Positions 43,669 to 51,549 are shown, counted from the first letter of the stretch. The stretch is 64,000 nt of DNA from Hyphomonadaceae bacterium (GCA_019636095.1 JAHBYF010000004.1:350501-414500), one strand, 5' to 3'. Translations and numbers: made by a program. The notes: generated from the letters alone by a model not told the origin.

Positions 43669-44149
43669 GTGCGGCTCTCCAGAGACGCAGATTGTAGAGG
43701 ATCGCGTAGGTCGTCGATACGGTGAACGGGACGGCGATGGTGGCGAGGACTTCCGGCGTGCCGGCGAGCGTGTGGGCGGTGATGAGGATGGTGGCAATGG
43801 CCGTCGCGGTGATGAGGGGCGGCAGCACGAGGGCGGCGATACTGCCGACCCCGCCCTCGACAGGCTCAGGCTGACGCCCTTCTAACGGCAGCGCATCTCC
43901 TCCGACGTCGCCCTGAGCTTGTCGAAGGGCGGGCGACAAGCGCTTGCTCATCCACTCCAAGAACTTCTTCAGAACGAGAGTGAGCAATCCCGAGATCGTT
44001 CCTTGCACGAGGCCGGCCAGCAGCGCCTGCGGCAGAGCATGGGCGCGATTGGCGAAGACCGCCCAGGCGCCCATGGCGAGGAAGCCGAAGGCGACATGCA
44101 CGTAGGTGCTCTGCGCCAACGTTTCGCGAAACGATCTTGCCTCGCTCAT
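43658..44149 (-). CDS. Small membrane protein carrying an inserted repeat
   Basis: A 163-residue protein with about four membrane helices (residues 15-33, 40-62, 105-125 and 130-150). I do not recognise a family. Residues 73-100 (PALRQAQGDV, ALPLEGRQPEPVEGG) are the translation of a dispersed inverted-repeat element and stand out from the hydrophobic surroundings; they fall in a loop between helices 2 and 3, which keeps the frame open. It is first in a pair with the CDP-alcohol phosphatidyltransferase and diverges from cdsA. Confidence 0.75.
   Translation of the reverse strand: MSEARSFRETLAQSTYVHVAFGFLAMGAWAVFANRAHALPQALLAGLVQGTISGLLTLVLKKFLEWMSKRLSPALRQAQGDVGGDALPLEGRQPEPVEGGVGSIAALVLPPLITATAIATILITAHTLAGTPEVLATIAVPFTVSTTYAILYNLRLWRAAHGR
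43851..43933. repeat. Dispersed inverted-repeat element, copy 2, inside a coding sequence
   Basis: Arm one CCGCCCTCGACAGGCTCAGG extending to GACG (43851-43879) and arm two CCGACGTCGCCCTGAGCTTG extending to TCGAAGGGCGGG (43902-43933) are near-perfect inverted copies around the core CGACAAGCTCAGG. It lies within the frame of the small membrane protein at 43658-44149 without breaking it. Same family as the copies at 33532 and 45811. Confidence 0.85.
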
Positions 44150-44185
44150 TGACGGCGCTCCGAGTTGTGGCGAGATGGGCGCTGC

Positions 44186-45157
44186 ATGTTTAGCGACGTT
44201 TCACTGGCCGTGATCTCCGGACCGCTGCTTTTCGGGTTCGCTGGCGTGCTGGCGCTGCTGATCCTTGGCACCATCGCCGCTTTCATTTTGCCAACGATGC
44301 AGCCGGGCAAATGGACCGATCTCGGGCCACGCATGCGTTCGTGGTGGGTGATGGCGGCGCTGGTTGGCGGGGCTTTGCTCGCGGGCTGGCAGGCGACGGC
44401 GATCCTGTTCGCGTTCATCTCTTTCCTGGCCCTCAAGGAATATCTGACGCTGGCGCCGACGCGGAAGGAAGACCGGCTGATCGTATTGCTGGCCTATCTC
44501 TCAGTGTTTCTCAATTACGGATTGATCTTCGCAGACAGTTTGTTTGACGACAGCTATCAGATCTATCTCGTCTTCACTCCGGTCTACGTCTTCCTTATTG
44601 CGGCGGCGGCAATGGCGTGGATCGGGCGGACCGACGGCTATTTGGCGACCGTGGGCATCGTGCATTGGGGCACAGTCGTTTGTGTCTATAATATCGGTTA
44701 CATCGCCTTTTTGATGCGCGTACCAGACAGCGAGACGCCTGCGGGCGCGGCTGGTTTGGTGTTCTTCCTGATTTTCATCACGCAACTAAACGATGTCGCC
44801 CAATATTGCTGGGGCAAGGCGTTTGGGCGAACGAAGATCACGCCAAAAGTGTCGCCGAACAAAACATGGGAAGGCGCGATTGGCGGCTGGCTGACCAGCG
44901 CGATCGTGTTCTATTTCCTCGCCCCCTCTTTCACGCCGCTCGCGCCCGTGCACGCAGCAATCATGGGGCTCGTGGTGCCGATGGCTGGCTTCTTTGGCGA
45001 CATCACGATGAGCGCAGTGAAGCGCGATATTGGGGTGAAGGATACTTCTCACCTCATCCCTGGGCACGGCGGCGTTCTGGATCGGCTCGACAGCCTCACA
45101 TTTGCCGCGCCGATCTATTTTCACTTACTCGCGTATTTTGCCATCGAGCGCTTCTGA
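44186..45157 (+). CDS. cdsA: Phosphatidate cytidylyltransferase (CdsA family)
   Basis: Makes CDP-diacylglycerol from phosphatidate and CTP, the substrate of the CDP-alcohol transferase encoded next door. A polytopic membrane protein of 323 residues with the C-terminal family signature: SPNKTWEGAIGGWLTSA, followed by GFFGDITMSAVKRDIGVKDTSHLIPGHGGVLDRLDSL. ATG 44186 was chosen over an upstream TTG. The stop and the plsC start overlap (TGATG). It is divergent from the CDP-alcohol transferase unit. Another CdsA probably exists elsewhere in the genome. Confidence 0.9.
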   Translation: MFSDVSLAVISGPLLFGFAGVLALLILGTIAAFILPTMQPGKWTDLGPRMRSWWVMAALVGGALLAGWQATAILFAFISFLALKEYLTLAPTRKEDRLIVLLAYLSVFLNYGLIFADSLFDDSYQIYLVFTPVYVFLIAAAAMAWIGRTDGYLATVGIVHWGTVVCVYNIGYIAFLMRVPDSETPAGAAGLVFFLIFITQLNDVAQYCWGKAFGRTKITPKVSPNKTWEGAIGGWLTSAIVFYFLAPSFTPLAPVHAAIMGLVVPMAGFFGDITMSAVKRDIGVKDTSHLIPGHGGVLDRLDSLTFAAPIYFHLLAYFAIERF

Positions 45158-45798
45158 TGCTGCAAACGATACGGCGTTACGGGCTGATGCTGGTGGTGCG
45201 GCCACTGGCGCGCCTGCTGTTTGGACTAGACGTGATCGGCAAGGAAAAGCTGCCGGCCAAGGGCCCCGCGATCATCGCGGCCAATCACAACAGCCATGTC
45301 GATACCATCGTGTTGCTTTGTCTGTTTCCGTCGAAGCTGCTGCCGATCGTGCGCCCGGTGGCGGCGGCGGATCATTTCGACAAGGGCGGGTTCGGCTCGT
45401 GGTTTTCGCGCAATGTCATCGGCATCATTCCGATCAAACGCGGGAAGGCCTCACGCAGCGAAGATGTGCTGGCCGGGGCCAAGGAAGCGCTATCGCGGGG
45501 CGAGATTCTGGTTGTGTTTCCAGAGGGCTCGCGCGGCGCGCCGGAGGAAATGGCGCGCTTCAAGACCGGCGTCGCGCGGTTAGTGGAGTTTTGCCCAGGA
45601 GCGCCGGTGACGCCGGTTTATCTACAGGGCGCGGGGCGATCCCTGCCGAAGGATGCGAAGCTGCTGGTGCCCTTCAATACGACCGCCGTCGTCGGCGATC
45701 CGCTCACTTGGAGCGGCTCGCCCCACGGCTTCATTGATGAACTGCGCGCGCGGATCGAAGCGCTGAAAACGCAGGCGCCGCCGCTTAAGTGGAGCTGA
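45157..45798 (+). CDS. plsC: 1-acyl-sn-glycerol-3-phosphate acyltransferase (PlsC-like)
   Basis: Acylates lysophosphatidate to phosphatidate, the step before CdsA. A 213-residue membrane-associated enzyme with acyltransferase motif I NHNSHVD (H-x4-D), motif II in IPIKRGK, motif III VVFPEGSRGAPEE and motif IV VTPVYLQGAG. The ATG overlaps the cdsA stop, so translation is coupled. The substrate could be another lysophospholipid. Confidence 0.9.
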   Translation: MLQTIRRYGLMLVVRPLARLLFGLDVIGKEKLPAKGPAIIAANHNSHVDTIVLLCLFPSKLLPIVRPVAAADHFDKGGFGSWFSRNVIGIIPIKRGKASRSEDVLAGAKEALSRGEILVVFPEGSRGAPEEMARFKTGVARLVEFCPGAPVTPVYLQGAGRSLPKDAKLLVPFNTTAVVGDPLTWSGSPHGFIDELRARIEALKTQAPPLKWS

Positions 45799-45810
45799 GC
45801 GTACGTTGCG

Positions 45811-45892
45811 CCGCGCTTCGACAAGCTCAGCGTGAAGCAGATTTAGGCGCCGGAGTTGCAGTCGCGTCACCCTGAGCCCGTCGAAGGACGGA
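45811..45892. repeat. Dispersed inverted-repeat element, copy 3
   Basis: Arms GCGCTTCGACAAGCTCAG plus CGTGA (45813-45835) and GCGTCACCCTGAGCCCGTCG plus AAGGACGG (45864-45891). Located between the convergent plsC and dNMP-kinase-like genes, where it might also act in transcript 3'-end formation. Less symmetric than copy 2. Confidence 0.78.
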
Positions 45893-45893
45893 C

Positions 45894-46610
45894 CTACGGC
45901 TTCCAGGGCTCACGTCGCGCCCAATCGCAGAGTTTCTGCGCTGGAGACCGCTCGGCGAAGGCGGCGAGCGCCGCGCTATCTCCATTCTTCAGCCAAGCGT
46001 TGAACACCTCTTGCGAGATGATCCAATAGCGCCGCGGCGGTGGCGTGTGATCGTTCCAGATCACCGGCGCCAAATTTTCTTCAAGCGCGATGGTGCTGAG
46101 TGTCGTGTTCATGATTTCGGAGGGATGGCGGTACGCCTCAGGCGCGACGGCCTCGCCGCGGGCCGCCAAGCGCTCGGCCCGCGTCGCTTCCGACACGCCG
46201 ACGTAAAACGGCAGGAAGCCCAAGCCGACGGTGCGGCAGAGTTCATTTGGGAAACGGGTATCGTCGTTGAAGATGTGCGCGCCGGGCTGCGCGTTCGCGT
46301 AGCGCACGAAGCTATCGACCCAGATGTCGGCATAGCCGTGACGCTCGGGCCAAAGCGAGGCGAGCTTCAATTGCAGCGCGGGATCAATGTCAGCGCGGCC
46401 TTCCCTGCCCCAGTCGGTGCCGATGGTTTTGAGCAGAACGCGGTCGGCGGGAATTTTCTTGTCGACCGGGCGGCCGAGCACGGCCTCGCTCAGCCGATAA
46501 ACGTCCTTGGCGAATGGTAGAACCACGCCATCTGTCAGCCGTGCCGCCTCGCGTGCGACGTGGCTTTTGCCGGAACCCAGCATGCCGAGAAAGACGATCC
46601 GAAATGACAT
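45894..46610 (-). CDS. dNMP-kinase-like P-loop protein
   Basis: A 238-residue protein with Walker A FLGMLGSGKSHVAREAA at the N terminus. The later segments (FAKDVYRLSEAVLGRPVDKKIPADRVLLKTIGTDWGRE, IFNDDTRFPNELCRTVGLGFLPFYV) resemble the deoxynucleoside monophosphate kinase family known from phages; the LID-like arginines (ATRAERLAARGE) fit. It overlaps the RusA-like gene stop by one base. Function in nucleotide supply is an inference; assignment is by pattern only. Confidence 0.7.
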   Translation of the reverse strand: MSFRIVFLGMLGSGKSHVAREAARLTDGVVLPFAKDVYRLSEAVLGRPVDKKIPADRVLLKTIGTDWGREGRADIDPALQLKLASLWPERHGYADIWVDSFVRYANAQPGAHIFNDDTRFPNELCRTVGLGFLPFYVGVSEATRAERLAARGEAVAPEAYRHPSEIMNTTLSTIALEENLAPVIWNDHTPPPRRYWIISQEVFNAWLKNGDSAALAAFAERSPAQKLCDWARREPWKP

Positions 46611-46990
46611 TAGCGTTCTTCTAACACGCCACGGCGCACGGCGCGCACCGTGATGCGCTCCCGTTCGCCGGCTATGCGCTCACAGAGCAACCGGGCGATC
46701 TGGCTGTCGTCGAAAAAGACGTGGCCTTTGAGGGCGTCCAACAGCGCCTTGGCGAGGTTGTCGAGATCAAGACGCGGGATTTCGCCGACATATTCCATGA
46801 TCAACTCGACTTCGAACTCGCCGCCTTTGGGGCGAACTTGAAAGTCCTTGCGAAAAAACTCGTACACCAGCGGCTTGTAATAGCGCGCTTGGGTGGTGAT
46901 GCCGTCGATAGCGATCTCGGCGCCGCCAGCGATCGCGCGCGCGCGCACCTTCCCGCGCCCGGTCCACCCCGACGCCCCAAGCGATGGCAT
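46610..46990 (-). CDS. RusA-family Holliday junction resolvase
   Basis: A 126-residue endonuclease of the RusA family. The hallmark PRLDLDNLAKALLDALKGHVFFDDSQI supplies the catalytic aspartates (DLD and DD) and the Asn-x2-Lys of the active site. N-terminal beta strands match the fold (GGAEIAIDGITTQARYYKPLVYEFFRKDF). RusA proteins are most often carried by phages or prophage remnants, though some are chromosomal. ATG 46990. It precedes the dNMP-kinase-like gene with a one-base overlap of stop and start regions. Confidence 0.88.
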   Translation of the reverse strand: MPSLGASGWTGRGKVRARAIAGGAEIAIDGITTQARYYKPLVYEFFRKDFQVRPKGGEFEVELIMEYVGEIPRLDLDNLAKALLDALKGHVFFDDSQIARLLCERIAGERERITVRAVRRGVLEER

Positions 46991-47069
46991 GTCACACACC
47001 TTCCGGGCTTGATCGCCACAATCGGGGCCCATATCCCCTGCGGGAGCAGATTCCTCAAGCGAGAGCCCA

Positions 47070-48455
47070 ATGTCCACCCGCACCGAAACCGATACCTTTG
47101 GCCCGATCCAGGTCGAGAGCGACAAGTATTGGGGCGCGCAGGCCCAGCGCTCTCTGCAAAACTTCAAGATCGGCGAAGAGAAGATGCCAGCGCCGATCGT
47201 GCGCGCGCTCGGTATCGTGAAGCGCGCGGCCGCCGAAGCCAACATGGAGCTTGGCGTACTAAAGCCGGAGATCGGCGAGACAGTAGTGAAGGCGGCGCAG
47301 GAAGTCATTGAGGGCAAGCTCAACGGACACTTCCCGCTCGCGGTTTGGCAGACCGGCTCTGGCACCCAGTCGAACATGAACGCCAACGAAGTGATCTCGA
47401 ACCGCGCCATCGAGATGTTGGGCGGCGAGATGGGTTCGAAGAAGCCGGTGCATCCGAACGATCACGTCAACATGAGTCAATCGTCTAACGATACGTTCCC
47501 GACGGCGATGCACATCGCCTGCGCTGAAGAGATCGAACACCGGCTCATCCCAGCCCTCCAAAAGCTGCGCAATGCGCTGAACGACAAGGCGCAGGCGTGG
47601 AAGCACATTATCAAGATCGGCCGCACGCACACGCAGGACGCGACGCCGATTACATTGGGTCAAGAATTCTCGGGCTACGCCACGCAAGTGGAGAACGGCA
47701 TCGCGCGGATCGAGCAGAGCATGCCGGCGCTCATGCAACTGGCGCAAGGCGGCACTGCGGTCGGCACGGGGCTCAACGCGCCGGTTGGGTTCGCCGAGCG
47801 GGTTGCGGAAAAAATCGCGACGATCACGCAGATGAAATTCACCACGGCGCCGAACAAGTTCGAAGCCTTGGCCGCTCACGACGCGATGGTCTTTTCGCAC
47901 GGCGCGATCAACACCGTGGCGGCGTCGCTCTTCAAGATTGCCAACGACATTCGGTTTTTAGGTTCGGGGCCTCGCTCAGGCCTCGGCGAATTGATGCTGC
48001 CTGAGAACGAGCCTGGCTCCTCGATCATGCCCGGCAAAGTCAACCCGACGCAGTGCGAAGCGCTAACGCAGGTTTGTGCGCAGATTTTCGGCAATCAGAC
48101 AGCGATCACGTTCGCCGGCGCGAGCGGGCATTTCGAACTGAACGTGTTCAATCCGGTGATGGCCTACAATTTCCTTCAGAGCGTGCGTTTGATGGCCGAC
48201 GCGGCAGTGAGCTTTACCGACAATTGCGTCGTCGGCATCGAGCCGCGCTTGGATAACATCGCCAAGGGCCTCGGCAATTCGCTGATGCTTGTTACCGCGC
48301 TAGCGCCCCAATTTGGGTACGACCGCGCCGCGAAGATCGCCAAGACTGCACACAAGAACGGCACCACTCTGCGCGAAGAAGCACTCAAGGACGGGATCAG
48401 TGCTCAAGATTTTGATGCGATCGTGCGGCCCGAGAAGATGATCGGCCCAGGATAA
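47070..48455 (+). CDS. fumC: Fumarate hydratase class II
   Basis: Iron-independent fumarase of the TCA cycle, 461 residues. The signature [16 protein letters not shown], the active-site [17 protein letters not shown] and [21 protein letters not shown], and [10 protein letters not shown] are complete. The start ATG lies after AGAGCCCA. DUF4169 and a ribbon-helix-helix gene follow on the same strand, an arrangement that I recall from other alphaproteobacteria. Confidence 0.97.
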   Translation: MSTRTETDTFGPIQVESDKYWGAQAQRSLQNFKIGEEKMPAPIVRALGIVKRAAAEANMELGVLKPEIGETVVKAAQEVIEGKLNGHFPLAVWQTGSGTQSNMNANEVISNRAIEMLGGEMGSKKPVHPNDHVNMSQSSNDTFPTAMHIACAEEIEHRLIPALQKLRNALNDKAQAWKHIIKIGRTHTQDATPITLGQEFSGYATQVENGIARIEQSMPALMQLAQGGTAVGTGLNAPVGFAERVAEKIATITQMKFTTAPNKFEALAAHDAMVFSHGAINTVAASLFKIANDIRFLGSGPRSGLGELMLPENEPGSSIMPGKVNPTQCEALTQVCAQIFGNQTAITFAGASGHFELNVFNPVMAYNFLQSVRLMADAAVSFTDNCVVGIEPRLDNIAKGLGNSLMLVTALAPQFGYDRAAKIAKTAHKNGTTLREEALKDGISAQDFDAIVRPEKMIGPG

Positions 48456-48463
48456 GCGATTAT

Positions 48464-48579
48464 CTGTGATCGCGCAGATCAGACACACACTGACAAATTT
48501 CTCGCGCGCGTGTGAGGCGAAGTGAGCGTCACACGCTTCTCACACAAGCCTTACATCGCGGCGAGATTTGCGATCACAG
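48464..48579. repeat. Nested inverted repeats between fumC and the DUF4169 gene
   Basis: The outer pair is CTGTGATCGC (48464-48473) and GCGATCACAG (48570-48579), perfect over ten bases. Inside it GCGTGTGA (48508-48515) and TCACACGC (48529-48536) are a perfect eight-base pair. Further TCACACA and TGTGTAATCACAC motifs flank these. Together they could fold into a long cruciform or hairpin, or offer several TGTGA-type protein sites. No T-run is seen. Confidence 0.6.
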
Positions 48580-48682
48580 AGAGAATTTGGTTCCAAATGC
48601 GTCGTGCGACCGCCTGTCGCTTGTGTAATCACACGCGAAACCGTTTGCTATGCGCCGGTACCGGCCTACATCAGGGTCTCTG

Positions 48683-48868
48683 ATGGCCGAGATCGTGAAC
48701 TTGAGGCGTGCGCGAAGGAACAAAGCGCGCGCTGCGGCGGAAACCGAAGCTGCCGCCAATCGCTTAGTTCACGGAAGAACGAAGGCCGAGCGTTCAAGGA
48801 CCGAGGCCGAGAAAGAGGCCGCCGAGCGAAAACTCGACGGACACAAACGTGGCGATGACAATGACTGA
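48683..48868 (+). CDS. DUF4169 family protein
   Basis: A 61-residue, very basic and acidic-mixed helical protein beginning MAEIVNLRRARRNKARAAAE, with NRLVHGRTKAER and the ending KLDGHKRGDDND. The length and the LRRARK...NR..HGRTKAER pattern match DUF4169, small alphaproteobacterial proteins of unknown function. ATG 48683; the preceding in-frame codons are unlikely coding. It overlaps the ribbon-helix-helix gene by about 14 bases. Confidence 0.85.
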   Translation: MAEIVNLRRARRNKARAAAETEAAANRLVHGRTKAERSRTEAEKEAAERKLDGHKRGDDND

Positions 48869-49094
48869 AACCAAAGGCGCTTTGCAGAAGCGCTCAATGC
48901 GAATTGCAGGACACCGCACCTCATTGGCTCTTGAGCAAGAGTTCTGGAGCGCGCTTGAGCGGATTGCGCGCGATCGCTCGATGACGCTGCCTGTGCTCAT
49001 CGCTTCGATTGACGAGCGCCGCGGCAAGAATACGCCTGAAGCGTCGCTGGCCTCGGCAGTACGCGTGTTCGTGCTAGAGAACCGCCTTAACTAG
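48855..49094 (+). CDS. Ribbon-helix-helix domain protein
   Basis: A small predicted DNA-binding protein of about 79 residues: KRSMRIAGHRTSLALEQEFWSALERIARDRSMTLPVLIASIDERRG, a strand-helix-helix of the RHH/AOP type with a conserved Arg/Thr/Ser strand. Partner of the DUF4169 gene in many alphaproteobacterial genomes. ATG 48855 or 48861 is the start; GTG 48849 also possible. Target DNA unknown, although the repeats just upstream of the pair are obvious candidates. Confidence 0.8.
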   Translation: MTMTETKGALQKRSMRIAGHRTSLALEQEFWSALERIARDRSMTLPVLIASIDERRGKNTPEASLASAVRVFVLENRLN

Positions 49095-49102
49095 CCGACG
49101 GC

Positions 49103-50122
49103 TTACCGCCTGGGCCGTGCGTAGAGCGCCACCGCGTAATAACACGGCGCCACGGTGCAAGCGTACATGTGAACCTGCACATTGAACGCCCCGCTCGATG
49201 TGGGGATGACGCCGACATTCGGCTGACTGCTCGTTGTCGTATCTTCGACAACCACTGCACCGTTTCCGTCGAACACGCGAATGTCGAGGTCCGAGCAATC
49301 ACGGTCACATACGCCGAGGATCTGATACTCGTAACCGACATTCATCTGCGTCGGCAGATCCCAAGTCTGACCGGGCTGCAAACCGCCGCTAAATGGCTGC
49401 CCCACCATCTGATAGCCCTGCTGCGCGAGAATGCCCTGCGCCTGCTGGAGCTGCGCGGTGATGATCTGCTGCGGGTTCTGGTCACCGACAGGCGCCTGCT
49501 GCTGTTGTTGCGGCGGTGTTTGCACCGGCGGCACGCTGTAGGCTTCTTGCGGCTGCTCTGTCGGCATCATGGAGCCAATGACGGCGAGCACCGCGACCGT
49601 TGCTACTACGGCGCCGCCAACCCAAGCCCAAACCGGAATGCCCTTCTTTGGTGGAGCCGCGGCCGTCTGTGGCGCACTCCAGCCCTGCTGTGGAATGGGC
49701 GGCGGCGCGGGAGGCGGAATTGGGCGCGGCTCCGTTTTTGTTACGCTCATCACGGCATCGACGAAGCGGCGCCAACCCGGGTGATCGGCCTCACCGTTCC
49801 AGGTGGTCAGATTTGCCGCTTGCACTTCACCGAACCCGAATGGCGGTTGCGACGCATCGATCATCACAGGGATGAGCACGCCTTTGTCACGGCCCATCCG
49901 CGCTTCTTCTCGCACCCACTGAGACTTGGTGGAGTGTTCGCTCCATAGAACGATCAGCGCTTTGCTCTGAGAGAGCTTCTGCTCGATATAGTCGGCCCAC
50001 GTCGTCCCCGGTGGGATTTCGTTGTCCCAAAACACATCCAGGCCCGCCGCCGCCAGACCTTTGGCGACCTGGTCGGCGCGCGCCGTGTCTTCGCGCGCGT
50101 AAGACAAGAATACGTCGGCCAT
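49103..50122 (-). CDS. TIR-domain protein with membrane helix and exported four-cysteine domain
   Basis: A 339-residue protein in four parts. Residues 1-125 are a TIR_2 domain: MADVFLSYAREDTARADQVA, FWDNEIPPGTTWADYI, and LWSEHSTKSQWVREEA with the WVxE glutamate (Glu72) that aligns with the NADase glutamate of SARM1-type TIRs. A Pro-rich linker leads to a membrane helix at about 162-185 (VWAWVGGAVVATVAVLAVIGSMM). A Gln/Pro linker and then a C-terminal beta domain (residues 245-339) with Cys272, 276, 322 and 327 follow; the domain is shared with the secreted protein at 57260. Predicted topology puts the TIR inside and the Cys domain outside. Start ATG 50122. Tandem with a second TIR gene. Confidence 0.88.
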   Translation of the reverse strand: MADVFLSYAREDTARADQVAKGLAAAGLDVFWDNEIPPGTTWADYIEQKLSQSKALIVLWSEHSTKSQWVREEARMGRDKGVLIPVMIDASQPPFGFGEVQAANLTTWNGEADHPGWRRFVDAVMSVTKTEPRPIPPPAPPPIPQQGWSAPQTAAAPPKKGIPVWAWVGGAVVATVAVLAVIGSMMPTEQPQEAYSVPPVQTPPQQQQQAPVGDQNPQQIITAQLQQAQGILAQQGYQMVGQPFSGGLQPGQTWDLPTQMNVGYEYQILGVCDRDCSDLDIRVFDGNGAVVVEDTTTSSQPNVGVIPTSSGAFNVQVHMYACTVAPCYYAVALYARPRR

Positions 50123-50183
50123 GTGCCCTCCTCGCAGGCGCGCTTTTTCTAGCAGCCGTCCGCGGGAGGTTTCAAATGAGCAA

Positions 50184-51182
50184 TCACGGCGCTTTTGGGT
50201 CTGGCCCGTATTGGTTTGGTCCCACCGTAGGTGGAAGCACGCCAATCGCAATCAGAGCCGCCAAAGAGAGCAACCCGCCGAGGACGCCCAGCAGGCCGCC
50301 CAAAATCGACAGAGCGATCGCCCCCGCTGCAATCCAGCCGCTCTTCGCGGCATCGTGTAAGCGCCGCGACATCACCGAAACGGTTGGCGCCAACAATCCC
50401 AAGCCCACAACCATCGAAAGTATCTGTGAGTTCGGGAGCCCTGTGTACGGGTTTATGCCAAACGCCAAATCGGCAATGCCAGCCACGATCGAGAGCACGA
50501 TCGAAAACAAGGCCCACCACCAATATTCCGCTCGTCGCGCTCGGCCCTTGCCATCGATGTAGAGGCGGAAGCACTTCTGGATGTATTCGATGGGCGAACT
50601 GGCCGAGATCGTCGCACCACCCGACTGCCCGCTGTTGCTCCAACCCTGTTGTTGTTGATTCTGATTTGGCGGCGGCGTTTGCCACCCACCTTGCTGTTGT
50701 TGCTGCCCTGGAGGCGCTTGCCAGCCGCTTGATTGCGGTTGCGGCTGATGCTGCAACGGCGGCTGCTGTGGCGGTTGCGGCGCTGCGGACGGCGCGTTCG
50801 GACGCGCCTTTGCGAGGACAGCATTTGTGAAGCGCGCCCATTGTGGGTGATTGTAGTCGCCGCCCCAGCTTGAAAGATCGGCGGCTTGAACATCGCCGAA
50901 GCCAAACGGCGCCTCGTGATTGTCGAGCTTTGCAGGGATGAGCTTGTTGCGGCCCATCCGCGCTTCTTCACGGACCCATTGCGACTTCGTCGAATGCTCG
51001 CTCCAGAGCACGACAGCCACATTGCACTGGTTGAGCTTGCCTTCAATGTAGTCCGCCCAGGTCTGACCCGGCGGAATCTCATTGTCCCAGAAAACGCTCA
51101 GCCCCTGTCCCTCAAGCCCGCGCGCAATGCGCTCTGCCTGCGCCGCATCCTCACGCGCATAGGAAATGAAAACGTCGGTCAT
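50184..51182 (-). CDS. TIR-DUF805 fusion membrane protein
   Basis: A 332-residue protein. Residues 1-125 are a TIR_2 domain closely like that of the downstream gene (identical FWDNEIPPG, LWSEHSTKSQWVREEARMG segments, Glu72 kept). Residues 128-195 are a Pro/Gln-rich low-complexity linker with GWQ/GGW spacers. Residues 198-320 are DUF805: FRLYIDGKGRARRAEYWWW, RRLHDAAKSGW, and four or so membrane helices. The TIR would be cytosolic. The two TIR genes look like a tandem duplication with exchanged C-terminal modules. ATG 51182; 61 bases before the next TIR gene. Confidence 0.9.
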   Translation of the reverse strand: MTDVFISYAREDAAQAERIARGLEGQGLSVFWDNEIPPGQTWADYIEGKLNQCNVAVVLWSEHSTKSQWVREEARMGRNKLIPAKLDNHEAPFGFGDVQAADLSSWGGDYNHPQWARFTNAVLAKARPNAPSAAPQPPQQPPLQHQPQPQSSGWQAPPGQQQQQGGWQTPPPNQNQQQQGWSNSGQSGGATISASSPIEYIQKCFRLYIDGKGRARRAEYWWWALFSIVLSIVAGIADLAFGINPYTGLPNSQILSMVVGLGLLAPTVSVMSRRLHDAAKSGWIAAGAIALSILGGLLGVLGGLLSLAALIAIGVLPPTVGPNQYGPDPKAP

Positions 51183-51261
51183 ATGAGGCCCCGCTGCTTC
51201 GAGTCGGGCGGGAAACTAGCAACCCATGGCCGCAGAGGCGACGAGCTTCTCGTGAAAATTG

Positions 51262-51447
51262 CTAAGAGCCGAACGTCGGAACGACTGTCGCATTGGGTTC
51301 CGGTGCCGCAACGGTCCACTGCGCCGGACTCGAACCCTCCCGAGGCGGTTCAAGCGCCTTGAACGCCATGATCGTGAGCGCAAACACCAAAATTAGCGCA
51401 ACTAAACTGGCGAAAGCGCCAAAGCGGTATTCGTTGTCGTTGAACAC
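51262..51447 (-). CDS. Small single-span membrane protein upstream of the TIR genes
   Basis: A 61-residue protein: a polar N terminus, one membrane helix (FASLVALILVFALTIMAFKAL) and a periplasmic Pro-rich tail. The start is GTG at 51447, preceded by GGAGGCGAAA; an upstream in-frame ATG has no such site. I do not recognise a family. It lies 79 bases upstream of the TIR-DUF805 gene on the same strand and could be the first gene of the TIR operon. Confidence 0.6.
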   Translation of the reverse strand: MFNDNEYRFGAFASLVALILVFALTIMAFKALEPPREGSSPAQWTVAAPEPNATVVPTFGS

Positions 51448-51549
51448 TTTCGCCTCCTTCCTTCTGTGAGAACAGAATGAGTAAGGCGAAGTTCCCATTG
51501 GGCGGGGAATTGCGTTCGGCAATGGCCAAATCGGTTCCCGATTGCCGGT

